From Caulobacter segnis (lineage in GTDB: Bacteria; Pseudomonadota; Alphaproteobacteria; Caulobacterales; Caulobacteraceae), in the NCBI RefSeq assembly GCF_023935105.1, contig NZ_CP096040.1, positions 1,612,001 to 1,676,000 of the forward strand: a DNA stretch of 64,000 nucleotides. The letters run 5' to 3'. Under the pieces are notes generated by a model that saw nothing but the letters and a program-made list of their open reading frames with translations, was not told the origin of the DNA and did no database searches. The position numbers were made by a program, and so were the translations under genes. Below are positions 17,832 through 24,637 of this stretch, piece after piece (within the stretch, counting starts at the first letter, position 1; every line of letters starts with the position of its first letter).

Positions 17832-18110
17832 TCAGCCCTGCTTGATGAAGTCGATGATCACGCCGGCCTCGCTCTTGTCCTGATAGACGACGGCGACCGT
17901 GTCGCCGAAATGGATCTGCATCTGGCGCAGCAAGGGCAGGGGATCGTGGTCGTTGACGAAGCGCATCGCCTCGCGCGGCTCCAGGACCTCCAGCGCGCCG
18001 AAGATGGCGGCGTGGCGGAAGCGCTTGGCGATGGCGCGCGCGTCGAAGGGATAGACCGCCAGCACGGGAACGCTGGCTTCGGTCTGGGTCGGGGATTGGG
18101 TCTGGCTCAT
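17832..18110 (-). CDS. DUF2249 domain protein
   Basis: 92 residues. After a short polar start the protein reads LAVYPFDARAIAKRFRHAAI, LEVLEPREAMRFVNDHDPLP, LLRQMQIHFGDTVAVVYQ, the DUF2249 pattern (a small alpha/beta fold related to SirA/TusA). Family members cluster with denitrification, NO-response and iron-sulfur genes. The start is ATG 18110 with GGAGGAG upstream. The next gene upstream on the strand is an Nfu-type Fe-S protein, 77 bp away, suggesting a redox role. The molecular function is unproven. Confidence 0.8.
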   Translation of the reverse strand: MSQTQSPTQTEASVPVLAVYPFDARAIAKRFRHAAIFGALEVLEPREAMRFVNDHDPLPLLRQMQIHFGDTVAVVYQDKSEAGVIIDFIKQG

Positions 18111-18187
18111 GAGGCTCCTCCATCGAAGGCGCCTTGGTAGACCCTCGCTCGCGCCCGATCGTTGGCGGCCGACAAGCTCGCGCGGCG

Positions 18188-18865
18188 TCAGGGCCGCGGC
18201 TTGCCGTTGCGCGTGAACAGCGTGCGGGGCGCGCGGGCCGGTGCGTCGCCCAGTTCGTCCAGCATGCGCTTGAGCCGTTCGCCAAGGGTCGGGGCGGCGG
18301 TCGCCGAGGAAGGCTCTTCCTCGACCCGGGTCACCTCGGGGACGAAGCGCTTCACGACCTGCTCGACGCGCGCCTTCAACGTCATGCGCGACGAGGGACA
18401 GCCGCCGCACGCCCCCAGCATGCGGATCCACAACACCCCTGTCGCGGCGTCGAAACGCTCGAAGACGATGTCGCCCCCGTCCCGGGCCACGCCGGGGCGG
18501 ATGTGCAGGCCCAGAACCTGCCGGATCTCGCTGACGATCTCGTCGTCCGAGATCCCGGCCTCGACCTCGGGCGCGCGGTCGGCCAGGGCGGGTTCGCCGC
18601 TGGTCAGGTGCGCGGCCAGGGCCAGCAGCACCTGGGCCTTCAGCTCGCCCCAGCCCGGCCCGTTCGCCTCGCGCTGGACCGTCAGGAAGTCCTCGGCCAG
18701 CAGGCAGCGCCTGACGCCGGGGATGGCGAACAGGCGGGCGGCCAGCGGTGAGCGAGCGGTGGTGGCCGCTTCGGGCTCCAGGGACTGGGTCCCCCGCGCG
18801 CCGGGGATCCGCACGAGAAACTTCAGGGCGTCGGGGTTGGGCGTCTGTTCGGTCAGGATCAGCAT
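18188..18865 (-). CDS. NifU/Nfu-like iron-sulfur scaffold protein
   Basis: 225 residues. The N-terminal Nfu_N region (LTEQTPNPDALKFLV; LFAIPGVRRCLLAEDFLTV) and the C-terminal NifU domain (IRPGVARDGGDIVFERFD; IRMLGACGGCPSSRMTLK) are both visible. The CxxC at about residues 149-152 would bind a transferable Fe-S cluster. An extension of ~70 residues separates and follows the domains, longer than typical Nfu. It probably delivers clusters to target enzymes. It is followed after 77 bp by DUF2249 and preceded after 6 bp by a membrane protein, likely one operon. Confidence 0.8.
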   Translation of the reverse strand: MLILTEQTPNPDALKFLVRIPGARGTQSLEPEAATTARSPLAARLFAIPGVRRCLLAEDFLTVQREANGPGWGELKAQVLLALAAHLTSGEPALADRAPEVEAGISDDEIVSEIRQVLGLHIRPGVARDGGDIVFERFDAATGVLWIRMLGACGGCPSSRMTLKARVEQVVKRFVPEVTRVEEEPSSATAAPTLGERLKRMLDELGDAPARAPRTLFTRNGKPRP

Positions 18866-18871
18866 GGCGGG

Positions 18872-19336
18872 CTACAGTCCGTGGGCGCCGGCCACGGCGC
18901 CGAACACCGCCGCCAGGCTGGCCGCCAGCAGGGCCCAGTGCATCAGCGTCAGCCGGCGAAAGGTTCGCGCGGGATCGCGGCCTTGCGCCATGCGCCGATG
19001 CAGAACCAGCGGCTCGGCGACGAACAGGATCAGGGCGAAGACCATCCACACCCCGACCATCGCGTGCAGCCACCAAGCGGTGGGATCGGAAAAGCGCGGC
19101 CACAGCTCCAGACGGCGAACCATCCAAAACCCGGTGACGCCCACGACCGCGACGCAGGCGCGCGCTACCCAGGCAAAGCGCCCCTCCAGTCGCTGGAAGA
19201 CCTGAAGCCGCCGCGCGGGCGCGTGGTCGGCCGCCAGCGCGGGCAGCAGCACCGTGGTCACGAAGACGACCCCGCCGATCCAGATCACCACGCCCAGCAC
19301 ATGCGCGGCGCGGACCAGCGCCAGTTCCTGCACCAT
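18872..19336 (-). CDS. Four-helix inner-membrane protein (CopD-like)
   Basis: 154 residues with four hydrophobic helices (VRAAHVLGVVIWIGGVVFVT; VARACVAVVGVTGFWMV; WWLHAMVGVWMVFALILFVA; LMHWALLAASLAAVFGAVAG). Conserved-looking His residues in helices 1, 3 and 4 resemble the CopD/cytochrome b-type arrangement, so heme or copper binding is possible but not shown. The start is ATG 19336, after GGAGG. It is the first gene of a probable three-gene operon with the Nfu and DUF2249 genes, hinting at a respiratory or redox setting. Confidence 0.6.
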   Translation of the reverse strand: MVQELALVRAAHVLGVVIWIGGVVFVTTVLLPALAADHAPARRLQVFQRLEGRFAWVARACVAVVGVTGFWMVRRLELWPRFSDPTAWWLHAMVGVWMVFALILFVAEPLVLHRRMAQGRDPARTFRRLTLMHWALLAASLAAVFGAVAGAHGL

Positions 19337-19433
19337 GGCGACCTCCTGCGGCGCAGTGTGGCCCGGCGCCGAGGGGCGCTCGTTGTCCTGGCGCAATGAA
19401 GGGCGCTAACGCCTGGCGGGTCTCCCGATAGCA

Positions 19434-19468
19434 AACGCCCCCGTCGGCTTCCGCTGACGAGGGCGTTC
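19434..19468 (-). terminator. lepA terminator
   Basis: A long stem (AACGCCCCCGTCGGC paired with GCTGACGAGGGCGTT, one mismatch and one G-U pair, TTCC/GGAA loop) lies 30 bases after the lepA stop. On the minus strand it is followed by a short T stretch. Confidence 0.75.
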
Positions 19469-19497
19469 AAACACTTACGACTGGGTCGGCCCGCCGA

Positions 19498-21306
19498 TCA
19501 ATCCTCGTCCATCTTCAGGGCGGCGATGAAGGCTTCCTGCGGGATTTCGACCTTGCCGAACTGGCGCATGCGCTTCTTGCCGGCCTTTTGCTTGTCCAGC
19601 AGCTTGCGCTTGCGCGAGGCGTCACCGCCGTAGCACTTGGCGGTCACGTCCTTGCGCAGGGCGCGAACGGTTTCACGGGCGATGATCCGGCCGCCGATGG
19701 CCGCCTGGATGGGGATGACGAACATGTGCTGCGGGATGAGTTCCTTCATCTTCTCGCACATGCCCCGGCCACGGCTCTCGGCGCGGTCGCGGTGGACCAG
19801 CATGGAGAGGGCGTCGACCGGCTCGGCGTTGACCAGGATCGACATCTTCACCAGGTCGCCGACGCGGTAGTCCTCGAGCTGGTAGTCGAAGCTGGCATAG
19901 CCCTTCGAGATCGACTTCAGGCGGTCGTAGAAGTCGAAGACCACCTCGTTCAGCGGCAGGTCGTAGACGACCATGGCGCGATTGCCGACATAGCTGAGTT
20001 CGCGCTGCATGCCACGACGGTCCTGGCACAGCTTGATCACGCCGCCGAGGTATTCGTCGGGGGTGAAGATGGTGGCCTTGATCCAGGGCTCGGAAATGTT
20101 CTCGATCTGCATCACGTCCGGCAGGTCGGCCGGGTTGTGCAGCTCGATCTCGTCGCCGTTGCGCATGTGGATCTTGTAGACGACCGACGGAGCGGTCGCG
20201 ATCAGGTCGAGGTCGAACTCGCGGGACAGGCGCTCCTGGATGATCTCCAGGTGCAGCAGGCCCAGGAAACCGCAGCGGAAGCCGAAGCCGAGGGCGGCGC
20301 TGCTTTCCATCTCGTAGGTGAAGCTGCCGTCGTTCAGGCGCAGCTTGCCGACGGCGGCGCGCAGGTCCTCGAAGTCGGCGGCGTCGACCGGGAACAGGCC
20401 GCAGAACACCACCGGCTGAACTTCCTTGAAGCCCTTGAGGGCTTCGGCGGTGGGCTTCTTCTCGTCGGTGATGGTGTCGCCGACGGCGGCGTCGGCCACT
20501 TCCTTGATCGAGGCGGTGAAGAAGCCGACCTCGCCGGGGCCGAGCTCGGCGACGTCGGTGGCCTTGGGCGTGAACACGCCGACCTTGTCGATGCGGTGGG
20601 TGGCGCCGGTCTGCATCATGCGGACCTGCTGGCCGGCCTTCAGCGTGCCGTCGAAGATGCGCACCAGCACGACCACGCCCAGATAGGCGTCGTACCAGGC
20701 GTCGACCAGCAGGGCCTTGAGCGGCGCGTCGCGCTCGCCCTTGGGGGCGGGCAGGCGGGTGACGATGGCTTCCAGCACGTCGTGGATGCCCAGGCCCGAC
20801 TTGGCGCTCGCCAGCACGGCGTCGCTGGCGTCCAGGCCGATCAGGTCCTCGATCTGGGCGCGCACTCGGTCGGGTTCGGCGGCCGGCAGGTCGATCTTGT
20901 TGAGGACCGGGACGATCTCGTGGTTGTTGTCGATGGCCGAATAGACGTTGGCCAGGGTCTGGGCTTCCACGCCCTGCGAGGCGTCGACGACCAGGATCGA
21001 GCCTTCGCAGGCGGCCAGGCTGCGGCTGACCTCGTAGGCGAAGTCGACGTGGCCGGGGGTGTCCATCAGGTTCAGGACATAGTCCTCGCCGTCGTCGGCG
21101 CGGTATTTCAGGCGCACGGTCTGCGCCTTGATGGTGATGCCGCGCTCTTTCTCGATGTCCATGTTGTCGAGAACCTGGGCGCTCATCTCGCGCGCGGTCA
21201 GGCCGCCGGTCTCCTGGATCAGGCGATCCGAGAGCGTCGATTTACCGTGGTCGATGTGGGCAACGATCGAGAAGTTGCGGATCTTGTCGAGAGGCGTCGA
21301 AGTCAT
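19498..21306 (-). CDS. lepA: Elongation factor 4 (LepA)
   Basis: 602 residues, full family length. The GTPase domain has [14 protein letters not shown] (P-loop), [20 protein letters not shown] (G3) and NKIDLP (G4). EF4-specific regions follow ([40 protein letters not shown]), and the C-terminus carries [20 protein letters not shown]. LepA binds ribosomes and aids initiation or back-translocation under stress. ATG 21306 ([20 protein letters not shown]) matches the family start. The 21 extra in-frame residues upstream look noncoding. Confidence 0.97.
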   Translation of the reverse strand: MTSTPLDKIRNFSIVAHIDHGKSTLSDRLIQETGGLTAREMSAQVLDNMDIEKERGITIKAQTVRLKYRADDGEDYVLNLMDTPGHVDFAYEVSRSLAACEGSILVVDASQGVEAQTLANVYSAIDNNHEIVPVLNKIDLPAAEPDRVRAQIEDLIGLDASDAVLASAKSGLGIHDVLEAIVTRLPAPKGERDAPLKALLVDAWYDAYLGVVVLVRIFDGTLKAGQQVRMMQTGATHRIDKVGVFTPKATDVAELGPGEVGFFTASIKEVADAAVGDTITDEKKPTAEALKGFKEVQPVVFCGLFPVDAADFEDLRAAVGKLRLNDGSFTYEMESSAALGFGFRCGFLGLLHLEIIQERLSREFDLDLIATAPSVVYKIHMRNGDEIELHNPADLPDVMQIENISEPWIKATIFTPDEYLGGVIKLCQDRRGMQRELSYVGNRAMVVYDLPLNEVVFDFYDRLKSISKGYASFDYQLEDYRVGDLVKMSILVNAEPVDALSMLVHRDRAESRGRGMCEKMKELIPQHMFVIPIQAAIGGRIIARETVRALRKDVTAKCYGGDASRKRKLLDKQKAGKKRMRQFGKVEIPQEAFIAALKMDED

Positions 21307-21382
21307 GGCCGTGCGCATAGCACATTTGGCCCGCTTCGCGAGAGCCTGAGCGTGGTTGGGCCGCGTCACCGCGCGCGCATGC

Positions 21383-21397
21383 TTAACCGCTCGTTAA
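21383..21397. promoter_or_regulatory. Perfect CtrA box upstream of eipA
   Basis: TTAA (21383-21386) and TTAA (21394-21397) are separated by exactly seven bases, the full CtrA recognition pattern. It lies 70 bases before the eipA start and 77 before the divergent lepA start. In Brucella, eipA is known to be activated by CtrA. Binding here is inferred. Confidence 0.75.
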
Positions 21398-21466
21398 GTT
21401 TGGAGCCGCAAACCGGTCTCAATGGCTTGCAACACTGTTGCAATCAATTCGATCCGGAGGCCCTGC

Positions 21467-22165
21467 ATGGACCGTCGCAAGCTGATCCTCTCAAGCGCCG
21501 CCGCCGGCCTTTCGGCCGTGGCGAGCGAGGCCATGGCGCGGCAGTCCGAGCGTCTCCCGCCGCCGACGCCGATCCAGGACGCCGCGCCGAACCCCGGCTA
21601 CGACGCCAACACGGCGCCGCCGCCTGGCCAGAACCCGCCCCCGGCCGGCTCGACCGGGCCGAACTACCAGACGGGCGGCGCCTCGACCTATTCCGCCGAC
21701 GAGATGGTGCGCGCCACCTCGGACTTCCTGGGCGTGACGGCCGAGAGCGCCGGCGCGGCGGTCGAGCGGATCTTCAAGGACAAGGGGCAACCCACGGCCT
21801 ACGTCGCCGGCGAGGAGGGCTCGGGCGCCTTCGTGGCCGGCCTGCGCTATGGCCGCGGCCTGCTCTACATGAAGGGCCGTCCGACGCTGGAGGTATTCTG
21901 GCAGGGGCCGACGGTGGGCTGGGACTGGGGCGGCAACGCCAGCCGCGTCTTCACCCTCTGCTATAACCTGCAGTACCCCGACGCCATCTTCCGCCGGTTC
22001 CCGGGCGTGGAGGGCACCGCCTATCTGATCGGCGGGCTGGGCGTGAACTACCAGAAGGCCGACGAGATCACCCTGGCCCCGATCCGCGCGGGCGTTGGCC
22101 TGCGCCTGGGCGCGAACGTCGGCTATCTGGGCTACAGCCGACAGCGGCGCTGGCTGCCGTTCTAA
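21467..22165 (+). CDS. eipA: Envelope integrity protein A (DUF1134)
   Basis: 232 residues: signal peptide (MDRRKLILSSAAAGLSAVAS to AMA), a Pro-rich stretch, then the DUF1134 beta-barrel domain (YSADEMVRATSDFLGVTAES; GEEGSGAFVAGLRYGRGLLY; VGWDWGGNASRVFTLCYNLQ). The Brucella homologue EipA is periplasmic and needed for envelope stress resistance and virulence. Start ATG 21467 has GGAGG upstream. A perfect CtrA box in the promoter implies cell-cycle control. A hairpin terminator follows the stop directly. Confidence 0.85.
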   Translation: MDRRKLILSSAAAGLSAVASEAMARQSERLPPPTPIQDAAPNPGYDANTAPPPGQNPPPAGSTGPNYQTGGASTYSADEMVRATSDFLGVTAESAGAAVERIFKDKGQPTAYVAGEEGSGAFVAGLRYGRGLLYMKGRPTLEVFWQGPTVGWDWGGNASRVFTLCYNLQYPDAIFRRFPGVEGTAYLIGGLGVNYQKADEITLAPIRAGVGLRLGANVGYLGYSRQRRWLPF

Positions 22166-22168
22166 AGA

Positions 22169-22197
22169 GATGCTCCCCCGCGTCACGGGGGAGCATC
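22169..22197. terminator. Bidirectional terminator between eipA and UPF0114 gene
   Basis: A perfect 12-bp stem, GATGCTCCCCCG/CGGGGGAGCATC with a five-base loop, sits between two convergent stops (22165 and 22204). It could serve both transcripts. Confidence 0.8.
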
Positions 22198-22203
22198 CTA
22201 AGG

Positions 22204-22731
22204 TCAGTGCTTCTCGACCTTGCCGTTCAGCCAGTCCATCACGGCCAGCAACACGCCGGAGACGACGAACGACAGGTGCACGATCACTAGCCACATCAGG
22301 CGGGCCTGGTCGAAGGCCAAGCCCGGTTCGGTCAGCTTCAGGAAGGCCTTCAGCAGGGCGATCGCCGAAATCGCCACGATGGAGGCGATCAGCTTCATCT
22401 TCAGGCCCGAGAAGTCGACCGTGCCCATCCAGTCGGGCCGGTCCTCGTGGCTTGCGGTGTCGATCTTGGAGACGAAGTTCTCGTAGCCCGACAGGATGAC
22501 GATCACCAAAAGGTTGGCGGCCAGCGACAGGTCGATCAGCGACAGCGCCAGCAGGATCGCGTCCTCGGGCTTCATCGACAGCACGGTTGGCAAGGCGTGC
22601 GCCAACTCCTGGAAGAAGACGACGATCAGCGCCGCCAGGGCGACCACCAGGCCGACATAGAACGGGGCCATCAGCCAACGCGAGGCGAACAGGCCGCGCT
22701 CCAGCCACGTCTCCAACAGGGGTTTCTTCAT
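22204..22731 (-). CDS. UPF0114/TIGR00645 membrane protein (YqhA-like)
   Basis: 175 residues with three or four TM helices. Family landmarks are ERGLFASRWLMAPFYVGLVV, LSLIDLSLAANLLVIVILSG, YENFVSKIDTASHEDRPDWM and ASIVAISAIALLKAFL. UPF0114 proteins are inner-membrane proteins without an established function. The start is ATG 22731. It converges with eipA across the shared terminator. Confidence 0.88.
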   Translation of the reverse strand: MKKPLLETWLERGLFASRWLMAPFYVGLVVALAALIVVFFQELAHALPTVLSMKPEDAILLALSLIDLSLAANLLVIVILSGYENFVSKIDTASHEDRPDWMGTVDFSGLKMKLIASIVAISAIALLKAFLKLTEPGLAFDQARLMWLVIVHLSFVVSGVLLAVMDWLNGKVEKH

Positions 22732-22786
22732 TCGCGACTCCTTCGAGTCGCCGAACCTAGGGCGCGTTCGTGACGCGCGCCACCAT

Positions 22787-22922
22787 CAGCCGCCCCAGAC
22801 TTGGCGAAGGCGGGCGTCTCGCCCCACGGGCGGCTTAGCCGCTCCGGACCTGGTATGGCGGGCGTTCCGCCCGCAGCGCGGCTCAGCCGCCCCAGACTTG
22901 ACGAAGGCGGGCGTCCCGCCCG
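22787..22922. repeat. Imperfect tandem/palindromic repeat overlapping the msrA 3' end
   Basis: A 39-base segment (22787-22825) recurs at 22884-22922 with three differences. A third related palindromic core GGCGGGCGTTCCGCCCGCAG sits between them (22858-22877). Each core is a dyad (GGCGGGCG...CGCCCG), as in REP-type elements. The right-hand copy encodes the last residues of MsrA (RDARLRQVWGG). Confidence 0.7.
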
Positions 22923-23473
22923 CAGCCGGTGCGATAGAGCGTGTAGTCCAGCGAATGCCGCTTGGCGTAATCGCGGTGATATTCCTCGGCCGGGTAGAAG
23001 GTCTGCAGCGGCAGGATCTCCGTCTTCATCGTCCCGGTCTTCAGGCGCTTGGCGGCCTCGTCGCGCGATTTCTCGGCGATGGGACGCTGGGCGGGAGTGA
23101 CGAACAGGGCGGGGCGGTACGAGGGGCCGCGGTCGCAGAACTGGCCGCCGTCGTCGGTGGGATCGACCAGCTTCCAGTAGCGGTAGAGCAGGAAGCCGTA
23201 GTCCAGCTTGGCCGGGTCGTAGGTGACGCGCACCGACTCGTAGTGGCCGCTCTTCTCGCTGGTGACGTCGCGATAGGTCGGGTTTTTGACGTGGCCGCCG
23301 GTATAGCCGCTCTCGACCTTCAGCACGCCGGGAATGCCGCCCATGTCGTGCTCCATGCACCAGAAGCAGCCGCCGGCGAACACGGCGGTCTCGGACTTCA
23401 GCGTGGCGGCGGCCGAGGCGCTGACGCCCAGCAGGGCGAAGGCGGCGGCCAGGAGGGTGAGCAGACGGCGCAT
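22883..23473 (-). CDS. msrA: Exported peptide methionine sulfoxide reductase A
   Basis: 196 residues. The signal peptide (LLTLLAAAFALLGVSASAAA) is followed by the MsrA active site AVFAGGCFWCMEHDM (catalytic Cys in GCFWC, about residue 36), GYTGGHVKNPTYRDVTS and AEEYHRDYAKRH. It reduces Met-S-sulfoxide in proteins. The signal peptide places it in the periplasm, where a thioredoxin-like donor would be needed. Start ATG 23473. The last ~12 codons coincide with a repeated palindromic element, but the ending still matches the usual GCGRDARLRQ(L/V)WG tail. Confidence 0.92.
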   Translation of the reverse strand: MRRLLTLLAAAFALLGVSASAAATLKSETAVFAGGCFWCMEHDMGGIPGVLKVESGYTGGHVKNPTYRDVTSEKSGHYESVRVTYDPAKLDYGFLLYRYWKLVDPTDDGGQFCDRGPSYRPALFVTPAQRPIAEKSRDEAAKRLKTGTMKTEILPLQTFYPAEEYHRDYAKRHSLDYTLYRTGCGRDARLRQVWGG

Positions 23474-23528
23474 CGAGGTCTTTCCAGCAGGGAACCTGAA
23501 CTCAGATACGCACGGAAAACCGGAAAGG

Positions 23529-23816
23529 TTACGCGCGCCAGCCGAAACCGACGCCGCGCACCGATGGACAGGACGCCAGGCGCGAGGCCAGGACCTCGGC
23601 CCGGGCGTCGCCCTGGTCGTCGATCTCGAGCCTAATGGCCAGGTGCTGGCCCTCGGGAGCGGCGGACAGGGCGCGCAGGCGGGTCTGCTGCACCGAAGCC
23701 ACGCCCAGCACCCGCATCAGGGCGTCAGGCGTGTCGTCGGCGGTGACGAAGAAGAGGCGGCGTTTCTCTTCGTCGGGTTTGGCCCCGTCTACGAGCGCGC
23801 TCACGGACGGAACCAC
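23529..23816 (-). CDS. ACT-like small protein (IlvM/IlvN-like), second of a pair
   Basis: 95 residues. LFFVTADDTPDALMRVLGVA, the central VQQTRLRALSAAPEGQHLAI and the final ASRLASCPSVRGVGFGW follow the beta-alpha-beta-beta-alpha-beta pattern of short ACT domains such as the acetolactate synthase regulator IlvM. Its first codons overlap the end of the preceding ACT-like gene by 16 bp. There is no acetolactate synthase gene nearby, so its partner is unknown. An amino-acid-sensing role is inference. Confidence 0.5.
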   Translation of the reverse strand: MVPSVSALVDGAKPDEEKRRLFFVTADDTPDALMRVLGVASVQQTRLRALSAAPEGQHLAIRLEIDDQGDARAEVLASRLASCPSVRGVGFGWRA

Positions 23817-24097
23817 TGGTGCTCGACCGAGGCCGAATTGACGCCGGGCCAGGCGGCCAGGTCACGGGCCAGCAGGCGGGCGGCCTGGTCGCCCAGGTGG
23901 CGGACCTTCAGCGAGGCTTCGACGATCTGGCCGACCGGCTTCATCGTCAGGCCGCACAGTTCGGCGCCGCTGTCGGCGAGGCTGGCGCGGACGGCGTCCA
24001 GGGCGCTGGGCGCATCCTGGGCGGCCAGCAGAAGCTGGTGGACGGTGACGCCTTCCTGGTCGCTATGGAAGGCTGGTGGGGAGGGCAGGTAGCTCAT
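23801..24097 (-). CDS. ACT-like small protein, first of a pair
   Basis: 98 residues with the same layout as the overlapping downstream gene: VHQLLLAAQDAPSALDAVRA, LTMKPVGQIVEASLKVRHLG and AWPGVNSASVEHQW. The two proteins look like diverged copies of one ACT-type module. The start is ATG 24097 with AAGGA eight bases upstream. A strong terminator lies just before it (24148-24178), so it is either transcribed from the short interval between or partly by read-through. Enzyme partner unknown. Confidence 0.5.
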   Translation of the reverse strand: MSYLPSPPAFHSDQEGVTVHQLLLAAQDAPSALDAVRASLADSGAELCGLTMKPVGQIVEASLKVRHLGDQAARLLARDLAAWPGVNSASVEHQWFRP

Positions 24098-24147
24098 TGG
24101 GGTTGGTCCTTTGCATGAGAGCTTTTGGGACCGAGGAACCGCGCAAC

Positions 24148-24178
24148 AAAAAACCCCGCTCGTGGGAGCGGGGCTTTT
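24148..24178 (-). terminator. Strong intrinsic terminator upstream of the ACT pair
   Basis: Minus strand: GCCCCGCTC-CCAC-GAGCGGGG followed by six T. Stem 8 bp, all G-C rich. It lies 41 bases after the stop of the 50-residue ORF at 24219 and 51 bases before the ACT gene start, so it ends the former and could act as an attenuator for the latter. Confidence 0.85.
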
Positions 24179-24218
24179 GGAGATCTTGCGATCCTTCGGC
24201 TTGGTTTTGGTAGGGTTC

Positions 24219-24371
24219 CTACCGCTGCTTGCGCCGATTTTGCCCCGTCCGAATGGGAACGGTTTTAATCTTGGTGTTAATCATGTTCCACATCGACACC
24301 GCGCACGACATCGCGGCCACGGCGGCGAGGCCGGTGGTCACGAAAGCGGCGAAGGCGAAGGTCGATTGCAT
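24219..24371 (-). CDS. Unannotated small membrane protein (50 residues)
   Basis: MQSTFAFAAFVTTGLAAVAA, then MSCAVSMWNMINTKI and a basic tail (RTGQNRRKQR): one N-terminal hydrophobic helix followed by positive charge, consistent with a single-pass inner-membrane peptide. The first 30 codons have the strong G/C third-position bias of genuine caulobacter genes. A clean terminator follows 41 bases later. The ribosome site is weak. It could also be a leader peptide for the ACT genes, but no run of regulatory codons is present. Confidence 0.5.
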   Translation of the reverse strand: MQSTFAFAAFVTTGLAAVAAMSCAVSMWNMINTKIKTVPIRTGQNRRKQR

Positions 24372-24510
24372 GTGGAAACGATGAGTCCCGTTAGCGCTTC
24401 TTACAGGTAGCGTGACAGTCGGGCTTGCGCAAGGTCACGACTGCGTGAGGGACGTTCGGTCGCGGGGGAAGCGGGTTTTGCCCTGATCGGGGCGGGGCGC
24501 CTGGAAACTC

Positions 24511-24634
24511 AGCACTTGCCCCCACCGGACCTCGCGTAGCGAGGTCGTCCGCCCCCTCTGGGGGCGGAAGGTGCGCCGCGAACCTTCTTCCCCCATGGGG
24601 GAGGAGGGCCGAAGGCCCGCAGGGGGCAAGTGTC
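24511..24634. repeat. ~120-bp palindromic intergenic element
   Basis: Terminal inverted repeats CACTTGCCCCC (24513-24523) and GGGGGCAAGTG (24622-24632) enclose several nested hairpins: GACCTCGC/GCGAGGTC, CCGCCCCC/GGGGGCGG, CCCCCATGGGGG and GGGCC/GGCCC. This is the form of mosaic REP-like elements found in many alphaproteobacterial genomes. It begins four bases after the pheT stop. Confidence 0.8.
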
Positions 24635-24637
24635 CGA

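Noticed and set aside
19588..21966. 792-codon plus-strand frame opposite lepA
   Set aside because: Shadow of lepA and eipA codons. No start with ribosome site and no recognisable domain.
23474..24097. Acetolactate synthase operon
   Set aside because: The ACT-like proteins suggest it, but no large catalytic subunit is encoded nearby.
24245..24290. CtrA box in TTTTAATCTTGGTGTTAAT
   Set aside because: Spacing between the half sites is eight, not seven, and it lies inside a coding small ORF.
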